A stretch of 64,000 nt of DNA from Didymella arachidicola (lineage: Eukaryota > Ascomycota > Dothideomycetes > Pleosporales > Didymellaceae), in contig CM049990.2 in the NCBI GenBank assembly GCA_016630955.3, positions 124,001-188,000 on the forward strand, read 5' to 3'. This document shows positions 55,966 to 64,000 of this stretch, in pieces. Made by a program: the position numbers and the translations under genes. Below the pieces are notes generated by a model, which saw only the letters and a list, made by a program, of their open reading frames with translations, did no database searches and was not told where the DNA came from. Each line of letters starts with the position of its first letter. Positions within the stretch are counted from its first letter, which is position 1.

Positions 55966-57271
55966 CTACGCTAGCGTCCAGCTGAGGAAAGCAACCAGTA
56001 AGGGAGCTAGTATTGATACTGCCGGTGCGCCGAACATTGTGGCTCCGTTGCTGTACAAGATCTGGCCGGGAGTCATGCCCTCTTGTTGCGAGAAGAAGTA
56101 TGTCTTCGGTGCCTCGGCACCAAGGGAGACGTCTGGTGCAGATGTTTGCGCCGGGATAGCGCAGACCTTGGCTGGGTCGAAGGTGGGGCAGCGCTTCTTG
56201 TAGTCGTTTTGCGAACGTTCAGTATCGGTAGAGTTGAAGTATCCCTTGACATAGGACATGGTCATGACGGTGTCGGCATCAGGAGGTCCAGCAGACCAGT
56301 TGGGGTCACCGTTACTCCAGTGGTTGAAGAAGATACCCCCACCCTCGGTAGGGATCTGCTCGGTCATTTCCCAGAGGAAAGCGCCGTCAACATAAAAAGC
56401 AACGCGGTCGGCGGTCCAGTCGAAGCGGTACTCGTGGAACATGCCGTCAGGCCGGAAGGGCAGAGGCGCCACCTTGTAGGTCGCTGTGCCAGCAGCGTCG
56501 TTTCCATGCGCCACAGATTCTGGGGACTGCAGAACAAGGTTGACAGCGCCGCCTGTGCTGTTGAACTCATGGGAGAGGAACTCCATGTCGATTTCCTGCG
56601 AGTTGTTGTAGTACTGCAAACAGTTAGCAATGACCTCATTCGCCCATGACAGAAGCGTCTTACAAAGAAGAAAGCACCGCATGTTCCAGAGGAGTTCGAC
56701 AGCTTCATGCCGACACGGAAGGATCCGTGAAGGATGTCATCCCTGACTGACACAATCTCTGACCCATTGACATAGCCATGCGAATGGTCGCCGCGCACCC
56801 ACAACTCCAACCCAGCATCACCACCATGATCAGCGTCGCCTGACCACGTCTTCGAGTCCTTGAGCGGGTTGGGAACGATGTTGCCCATACTGAATTCCTT
56901 GCCGTACGCTATCCTGTGATTGTCGGCGGGCACCGAAACATTGTAAACCTGTGGTCTCCATCCGTAGTCGGTGAGGTTCTTTGTGTCCATGTGCAGGAAA
57001 TCGTTCTCCATAAGTTCTGTGAAGACGGCATATTCAGAGTCGGTGGTCTTGTTGAGCGAGTATCCGCATTCGCAAGCAGCGTTGGCTGTAGACGCGATCA
57101 GTCAGTACTGTAGACTACTTTGGTTGTTTGGTGTAGACAGCGAGTAGCGGGACACACGGGCGCACGGGAGAGCGCCTGAGCAAACAACTTCTCCACCACC
57201 AATCGTGACTTACCGAAGCGAGACACGGCGAGCAGCAGCCAGGGCATGGCGCCCATTGCGGAGTGAAACAT
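55966..57271 (-). CDS. GH16 family glucanase/transglycosylase-like, GPI-type
   Basis: Exons 57271-57214, 57085-56664 and 56613-55966 (GTAAGT...ACAG and GTAAGA...GCAG) give 375 aa. Residues 1-20 form the signal peptide (MFHSAMGAMPWLLLAVSRF). The beta-jelly-roll domain has the catalytic pattern E167-I-D-M-E171 in SQEIDMEFLS, with the first Glu as nucleophile and the last as acid/base. Flanking blocks typical of the fold are SSGTCGAFFFYYNN, FHEYRFDWTADRVAFYVDG and GGGIFFNHWSNGDPNWS. Several N-glycosylation sequons are present. The C-terminus (SILAPLLVAFLSWTLA) is hydrophobic after a small-residue stretch, consistent with a GPI anchor. It likely acts on beta-1,3(4)-glucan in the fungal cell wall or in plant material; which of the two cannot be decided. 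Confidence 0.9.
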
Positions 57272-58785
57272 TATTATTGCGATTAGGGTATGTTGCAGTG
57301 AGCGACTAGGGTGAGGAGAATCGTGACAACGGCGGGCAAACCGAACGCGCGCAAAGAGGTTTGTAAAGAGGAGTGGGAGGGCCTTGGTACAAAAGTAGCC
57401 AGGCACGGCGCCGCGCTGGACACACAGGGCAGCAGCGGTGCAGGGATCCAAGCTGGCAATTAATGTACGAGCAGCCAGTCACGAGCTGGGCCTGAGCGCT
57501 GCCGTTTTCCTCTTAGCAGGATCGCCGTATGAGAGGCGCTGAAATCACCATACGAATTTCTGTGGGGAGCCTAGGGACTTGGTGTGCGCCGGCGCGGTGG
57601 GCGTCACCTGTCAACTCGAGAGGACGAGCGCTGCAAGGAAGGGCCGCCAGGACGGCTGAGCGCCGAGCTTTGGTTATCTGGAGGCTGGCGTATCACAGCA
57701 GGACCGCCGCCAGCGGACTCGAGCTGCATAACTGATAGCACTGACAGCCCCTCGAGCGTGAGGGGGAATGAAACCACCAGCCTGCAACAGTACCACCACA
57801 GAAAGCCAGCCGTTGAGCGGCATCACACGACATGAATCTCCTTGATTGGCTAGCAGCAAGGGCGGTGCGCCAACTAAGGGTAGGCCCAGACGAAGGACGT
57901 CAAGGAGCAACCTTGGCTGTCAAATGGGAAGAACAACATGACAGGCACATCTCTGGGGAAAGCAGCCTCGGAGAGAGCCCACGAACAAGACACCCCCTGC
58001 CGCGCCCTGCAAACCCAGCGACGCGACGAGAATCTTTTGTCACGAGAGCTGCAGACGCGGGCGCCACATGCCCAGTTTAGCCTGGTCTTTGCCGCGCCCC
58101 TGCCAGCCTCTGCCGCGTCCGCTTAAGAGCAACGGTCGTGTGCCCGAGCACGCACTCCTCTTAGTACTGTACATAGCCGGACCTGCACGAAAGCCAACCA
58201 GGCCCCTCACAAGCGACCCCGGAAAATGAGATTGAGCATGATGAAACCTGCACGCAGATTGCCCGCGCTCACAGCAAATCATCAGCCTGCAACAGGCAGC
58301 CAGCATGAACGTCCCTCGGCGAACCCGGCCCCTTCTGGAAGACCACCATCCTCGACGTTGACGCAACAAGCGCCCAGCAATCTGGGATGCCGCATGTCTG
58401 CACTGACCTGAGCCAACACGAACGGCGAGCACAGTGGGTGGACATTGTAAAGATATTAGACCCCCGCACACCGCCTGGCCTGGCGGCGCTTTAAACACTC
58501 GTTCATAATTCCTAACTAAGCAGCGCCAACACGATAGATGCCTCGTAAATATCCACCCAACGTCCAGAAATAAAGTCCAATCGTGAGCATTATACGGTAG
58601 GTAGGTAGGTAGATAGAAGGCGAGCCGTCGCGATTCGTTTTCCAATGCCAAAAATGCAACAGTACGTGTTTAGAATTCGCCCTTTGGCGCCATGGACCGC
58701 GCGCCTCAATCGTGCTTCGTGCCAAAATGTGAGCCAACGCCATCGCCATCCAAGGACGATCGATCAAACGCATCGTGGGGTATCA
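57272..58785. other. Intergenic, no gene seen
   Basis: GH16 promoter region and 3' flank of the RasGEF gene. A 203-codon minus-strand frame (58651-58040) is rich in Arg, Cys and Trp and has no domain; considered spurious. Confidence 0.45.
58596..58611. repeat. (GGTA)n microsatellite
   Basis: Four copies of the tetranucleotide GGTA in the RasGEF 3' flank. Confidence 0.8.
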
Positions 58786-61700
58786 TCACAAGAATCCAGA
58801 CTCGGAGAGAAGTCTGCCGTGGTGTCAGTCATGCGAGTTTCGCACGCACCCGAGGGTATAGCATGGAATGTATTGGAACACACGTACCTTGCAATCTTCT
58901 CGTCTTCGCGCTCGCGCGGCTCAACGGATAAACTCATCTCGTACATTTCGTGCACGTCGCCTGCGGATTGCATATTTGTCAAGATATAGTCCTGCAGATC
59001 AGGCACGGGCTGCAGTGGGTACGGCACGTTCTGGTACTGCTGGATGTCGCGAATCACCTCGGCTGTTTTTGCGCGCTTGGCAAAGTTGATCAGGTTGGTC
59101 TTCTTGATCAATGAAGGGATACCATCCTCGATGAAGGTCAGATCAGTAAGGTAGACACCTATACTAGTCAGCGGGATCTCGGGTGTAACTATTGCTGCTC
59201 ACTAACCGAAGAAGGGGATACAGGGTGGGTTCGCCCTGTGGAGTGTGTCTCGATACTCCGCAAAATTCCTGGTACTACCCATGAGCTTGCGCATGCTTTC
59301 CAGGACAGTCATCGACCGTGCGTTGACTGCCTGCCATGTCCTGTTCAAACGATGAATGGGCGCGGTTCCAAGGGCTGAAATGATCGACGTCAATGTCGAG
59401 AAGTTGTTCAGTGATCGACATTTCTGGATCGTGTTAGCTTGGAGACAGGCAAACGACCGGTACACAACTTACATCAGCAACATTGACGAAGTGCTTGATG
59501 ACTATTACTCTGCGCTTGACGTCCTGCTGGGTCAATATCATCTGCGCCACCCAGTTCGTCAACTGGTTGGAGTGGAGAATGAGCGCCTTCACGTTCGCAG
59601 CTGGGTCTGGTTCGCCGGGTGCTAGCTTCTTCTGCCATGTCTTGTTCAGGCACTCTGTGGGTCGAATCTTGCCGTAAAGTTTCGATTCGATGATAGTCAG
59701 CTGGCGCGCGAATTCCGTGGCGTCGATGTCCAAGAACTTCAGCTTCTTCATGTGCTTCGGCAGAATTGGCTGTGGCGTCTGGGCGCTAAGCGTAAGTACG
59801 AGACGTTTTGTCGGCATATCCGGTCCGCGAGACCGCTGCTCAACAGAAGTCATTAGGGGAGCGGCGCCAGGTGTGCTTGTCGTTGCAACGTGGTCCTTTG
59901 CAAAGTTGTAGACTCTTTGTATCAGTATCCGTGCCTCCTCATCGTTGCCTTCCATCCAGTAGTTGTCGAACCAACTCTTCAAGATGTTGACCACACGAAA
60001 CCGTATAGGTTTTTGCTTCTTGTCTACCCAGTTTTGGTAGACTTCACCAGCCAAGCCGTGAGGCGGCTGTATGCTCCATCGCTTGACGAGCATTTCGAAA
60101 AGCTCAGATGCAGTGGTGAATGAGCGGTATGTGAGAAGGAAGGTGTTGTTGAACGCTGGATCCAAGCGGTCGTGGCGCGTAAGCTGCTCCACAAGACCTG
60201 CCAGTGTTCCACCGCGGAGCTGAGGTGGTGTGACTTTGTGATCGTAGGAAATCTCTCCTTCATGGTCCAGCTTCAGATACTCTGGTGTTTCCTCTACTGT
60301 GTTCTGTGGAATGACGGGTACTTCGCCGAAGAAATCTTTCAGCTTCTTGTTGTTTCTTGGGGGTTGTATTGGGTCAAGATCCTTATCGAGAGAAGTGCCT
60401 TCGCTGTATGTCTTGGACTGAGGTACATCCTTTAATAGAGGTCTCAGCGACCCTGAAGGCCCTCGGGCGTGCGAAGCCGCGAGCTCAGAATCCGTATCGG
60501 TGAATCTTCGAGAGTCAGTACGAACTGCGATGTCTGAGAGAGGGACTGCTTCTGACAGGTTTTGCAGGAGCCCGTACTGTTGGGCGACGGTGGTTTCGAG
60601 GTCTCGTGAGACTGCACGAACTGCGTTGATTCGGTCCTCTAGAGAGTCACCGCGCAGTTCGGCCCACTCGTCACCCAACGGTGCTGCGACTCCTTGGCAA
60701 GCAATCACTAGTTCTGATACCACGTCGTAGACCTTCTGCTTCTGCATGCTAAAGTCGCTGAGTTGCTGTTCTTGCATAGTTGCGCTGATCGAGGAGAGGT
60801 TGATCGACTCGATTGTAGAGAGCCACGGCCGACACACTTCAAGAACCTTGCCACCAGCCGTACAGATGTGATCCCCAACCAACTGATGCCTTTGTCGAGA
60901 GATGACTTTGTCACGTACGACGCATTGCTCGTCCAGCCGGCGCACACTCGACACGATGAGCCGCTTGATATCCTCGAGCCGCTCAAGCACACGTGAGTCT
61001 AGCTTCACGGTTGGCTCCACAGGGGGCTCAAACTCGTCCTCCATGAAAGACGACATGCCGTTGCTGTCTCGCTGGTCAGCGCCGTTGTTGTGCCAGTTTC
61101 CTCCAGTACTGCTGCCGACAATGAACCCAGGCACCAAACGAGGTATGTCTTCTCCGCGCTGTTGACGGGCTACCTCGACGAAGCCATATACACCGTTCAG
61201 AAGACCATCAGCTTCTTTCAAGCACTTTGAGTACGAATCTGGCGGTGGGAAGTCGGATGCAGCAATGTGCGAGGAGAGGACCAGTTTGGAGAATCGCGAC
61301 ATGGTCTCGCGGAAATGCGGGTACAGGGCCTTGTTAGTAGAGATGATCGAAGGGTTGCCGGAGTGGTTGTCGGTGGTGCCAGACCCTGCAGCGAGCAGCA
61401 GGCGCAGGTGGTCGGAGATGTCTTCTGCGCGCTTCACGAATTCTGACCGTTCGCTGTTGTTGATGGCCAGACGGTAGCGCTCGATGGCTCGGCGCATGTC
61501 TTCGACCATCCTGTTCCAGGTCAGGGGAACGGGGTTGACGTCGTCGTAGAACTTGCGCTGCGCCGACTGGCCTCCGCTCGTTGGGCTGTTCGAGAAGGAC
61601 GTCGCTGAGGTGCCGGCCGGTGTCATGCCCGAGCCGTTGAAGCTCGAGCCGTTCGCGTCGTGGGATCGCGGGGCCAGACCCTGGTTCATAGACTCCATCG

Positions 61701-62388
61701 AGGTCGCGGGCGAGACGCCGTCTGACAGGCGCTTCCGCCCATACGAGCTCTTGTGGCCGGGGCCCTCGAGGTCCGAGGCAGAGGTGTCGTCGTCGGTGTC
61801 GTACATGGTGCCCGAGGCGAGCAGCTCGGCGGGTGGGCGCGACGACTCGGGTATGTAGACGTTGGTGCGGTCGCGCGGCCCGGTCTCGTTGGCGGCGGGG
61901 GACTCGAGGGGCAGCTCCATGGTGCTGACGCCCGTCAGGGTGTTGAAGTAGAACAGGCGGCCGTCGGGCGTCGCCTGGGGGATCCAGAAGGCGGCCTCCT
62001 CGTCCTTGGTGCTCGCATTGCGGGCGTCGGCGTGGCGCTCGATGGGCAGCAGGGTGTCGTTGCCGGCGAGCGACTCGGCGTCGGACTCGGTGTAGTCGGT
62101 GCCGCCCAGCGACTGCGTGTCGTGCTCGTCGGGCGCCTCGGCGGCGCTGTGGGCGCGCTCGTCGTCGACGCTCTCGCTGGGGCGCTGCACGACGGTGCAG
62201 TAGTTGCTCGGGAACCAGCCGCGCACGCCGTGGATCACGCCGTCCCACCACCCGCTCTCCAGCTGCGTGATGACCTGGATGATGTCGCCCTGCCGGAAGC
62301 TCAGGCTCGTGCGGTCGTCGGCGTCGTAGTCGTAGAGCGCCTTCACGTACATGCCCCCCGGCGTGATGGTGCCGCTGTAGCCGTTCAT
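58786..62388 (-). CDS. Ras guanine nucleotide exchange factor, Cdc25 type (SH3-RasGEF)
   Basis: Activates Ras by GDP release, upstream of adenylate cyclase/PKA and MAP-kinase signalling. Exons 62388-59473, 59423-59207, 59158-58888 and 58813-58786 join in frame to 1,143 aa. Domains: SH3 at about 13-68 (VKALYDYDADDRTSLSFRQG, WFPSNYC); a WW-like segment at about 131-160 (FWIPQATPDGRLFYFNTLTG); Ser/Thr-rich linker; helical middle (290-620); RasGEF-N at about 710-850 (LVEQLTRHDRLDPAFNNTFL); catalytic Cdc25 domain at about 885-1125 (LDIDATEFARQLTIIESKLY, IIKHFVNVADKCRSLNNFST, VPYPLQPVPDLQDYI). The last coding exon is only 28 nt, AG|A then CTTCTCTCCGAGTCTGGATT, giving the end KIARLLSESGFL. Start at Met1 is the first in this frame. 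Confidence 0.95.
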
Positions 62389-62427
62389 CGCGGCGGCGTA
62401 TGCGTCTCGTCGGGGCGGGGATGCGAA

Positions 62428-62469
62428 GGCTCAGGTTCAGGCTCAGGCTCAGGCTCAAGCTCAGGCTTA
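62428..62469. repeat. Hexanucleotide repeat (GGCTCA)n
   Basis: About seven imperfect copies of GGCTCA/GGTTCA/AGCTCA lie 40-80 bp upstream of the RasGEF start codon, probably within the 5' leader. Confidence 0.8.
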
Positions 62470-62613
62470 GGGCTGCAACGGCGGGTCAGCCTCCAGGCGC
62501 GCCTTCCCTCTGCAGCGGCGCAGGGCGGGCAGCAGCAGCAAGGCGAACACGCGGCAGTGTGCGCTGGAGTGGCTCCTTCGGTGGGCGCCAGAAGCGTGGT
62601 GCTGGATCCACGC

Positions 62614-62641
62614 CGGTCGTCGGTCGTCGGTCGTCGGTCGT
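62614..62641. repeat. Heptanucleotide tandem repeat (CGGTCGT)4
   Basis: Four exact copies of CGGTCGT about 230 bp upstream of the RasGEF start codon. Confidence 0.85.
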
Positions 62642-64000
62642 CTTACGGCTCAGGGAGGGGACGCACTTGGGCTAGAGGCGGCATGCGAATGAGAGCCCTC
62701 ACAGTCGCGCGCCTGACATGAGCGACGCAGCGAATGAGCTCCTGCAATGGGCACGCAGCTGCACAGAGGGACAGCGAGGACAGCAGTGTCTAGGCGAGGA
62801 GAGTGGCTACACCAGGGAGCGTCGTGGAGCCATGGTCTGCGCGTAGCGGTCAAGTGCATCACGTGATGGCGAGCCAGGCTTCCTAGGTGCCGTGTGTTGT
62901 GTGTCAAGGACAAGATGCACCAGTAACCAGTTGACCTGACCGGTCCGGAGGCGCGTCCTCCACACTTGCGCTGACACGGTTGCTACACCTGGCGTTGCTT
63001 TGCTCCACCCTCATGCTCTGATTCGCACATCCATATACATGCTCTCGGCTGCCTGCATCTTGTGCAATCTGTGCAAACAGCCGCTGTTCTGCGGCAGCAT
63101 GCAAATGTGTTGAAATTATCACATCGATGGGCCGCGGACGTCAAAACTCTGAGCCGGAGGTGCTGTCATACATTGACTTTGCAACCAACCGACGGACCCA
63201 TCCCAAATTGCATCTGACAAACGGCAGCAGCCAATACTGTGCGTGCGACCCCACCATCTCGCAGTCTTCTCACCAAGGAGCGCCTGTTGTGAAGCCGAGT
63301 GCTGGGCGGAAGAAAGACGGCGGGGCATCGAGGTGCCCATGAAATCGTCTAGAACGTTGCTTGACTCGCGAGAACCTCATGAATGGCCGCCATGAAACGA
63401 CAGCCCAGGACATGCGCCCGGGACTACACGGCTTCTGGAGCAGTTATCGAGAGACTGTGCGACGGTGCTGTTCGTGCGACCACGCTCGTCCTCGACATCT
63501 GACGTTCCATGTGCGAAACTGTATGAGGCAGCACGCGTGGAAGTGGCGTGTATCTGAACGAGCTCGACGCTCTGTCTCAGGCAGTGAGTGTTCTCGGATT
63601 TTGCCATCTTTTTTTGGAGACAGATTTGTCTGTGGCAGTATGTCTGATGACCCCCACTGCAAGAGAGCAAAATGAGCATTGGTGGGAGAGCGACACATCG
63701 ACCATCGAAGACAGCGCCCGATATAAAAGGCCCGATAGAAGCTCGGAGGAAGGTGTCACACCAGCGCCATTCCACATACTGCGTAGCTCGTCGCGTGGAA
63801 GACGGAAGAGCGCTCTCAATACTGGTTTTATGGGTCAAACTAGCGTCGAGTCGCCCAACACCAGAGACTCATTCACATGCATGGGTTCTGTCAAGCAGAA
63901 AGAAAGTATTACGAGTGTGTTGAGGCGTTTACTTTCTGCGAGGTGCTGCACACACGGATGGATGCAGCGCGCACGTGGGGTTGCGTCAAAAGCAGGTCAA

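Larger units (their letters stand above)
62389..64000. other. RasGEF upstream region and no further gene seen
   Basis: The first 300 bp are G+C-rich with two simple repeats and likely form the RasGEF 5' leader and promoter. The remainder has only short frames; the longest (63838-63377 minus, 153 codons) has no recognised feature. Confidence 0.45.

Noticed and set aside
58040..58651. 203-codon minus-strand frame
   Set aside because: Arg/Cys/Trp-rich composition with no domain or homologous block; typical of a random frame in G+C-rich DNA.
61334..62458. 374-codon minus-strand frame overlapping the RasGEF
   Set aside because: Arg/Pro/His-rich shifted reading of the same exon; not a second protein.
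61753..62721. 322-codon plus-strand frame opposite the RasGEF start
   Set aside because: Gly/Val/Arg-rich shadow of the G+C-rich RasGEF exon; no domain, and the opposite strand encodes a clear SH3 domain.

Overview
The window is nuclear DNA of a filamentous ascomycete (Pezizomycotina, possibly Dothideomycetes). The evidence is short GT-AG introns of about 45-65 bp, genes spaced 0.2-3 kb apart on both strands, and fungus-specific families: chitin synthase chaperone Chs7, a CFEM/Pth11-type receptor, GPI-anchored Cu-only superoxide dismutase, GH105 and GH16 secreted enzymes, an NCS1 permease and a fungal-type Ras exchange factor. Exon joins below were worked out by hand from splice signals and reading-frame continuity. 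Family names rest on motifs that I recognise, not on a search.

Layout. 1-600: the 3' part of a partial minus-strand gene with paired Cys knuckles and an in-frame amber codon. 1.2-1.7 kb: a coiled-coil protein. 3.5-4.4 kb: TRAPP subunit Trs31. 5.6-5.8 kb: a degenerate tandem repeat. 6.0-9.5 kb: three secreted or surface proteins on the minus strand (a Cys-containing secreted protein, a GPI Cu-only SOD, a small secreted protein). 10.0-11.1 kb: an F-box protein with a C2H2-like finger. 13.6-14.7 kb: Chs7. 16.0-17.9 kb: dihydroxyacetone kinase. 18.2-20.0 kb: an intact pogo/Fot1-type DNA transposon with 69-bp perfect terminal inverted repeats. 21.3-24.6 kb: a cytochrome P450 and an UNC93-like MFS transporter, tail to tail. 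25.0-26.9 kb: a CFEM-containing seven-helix receptor. 29.3-36.7 kb: AlkB-like dioxygenase, MDR oxidoreductase, PI-specific phospholipase C and GH105. 37.3-41.5 kb: a cyclase-family enzyme and an NCS1 permease. 44.6-49.9 kb: MIC10 and URB2, divergent from one short intergenic region. 50-57 kb: an LPAE-type protein, a secreted P/T-rich protein whose GPI-like tail lies behind an amber codon, and a GPI-type GH16. 58.8-62.4 kb: an SH3-RasGEF protein of the Cdc25 type.

Most genes look like independent housekeeping, signalling or secretion loci. The only pair suggestive of joint function is the P450 and MFS transporter. Several long gene-poor stretches (1.7-3.5, 26.9-29.2, 41.5-44.6, 53-56 and 62.4-64 kb) hold nothing that I can support as a gene.
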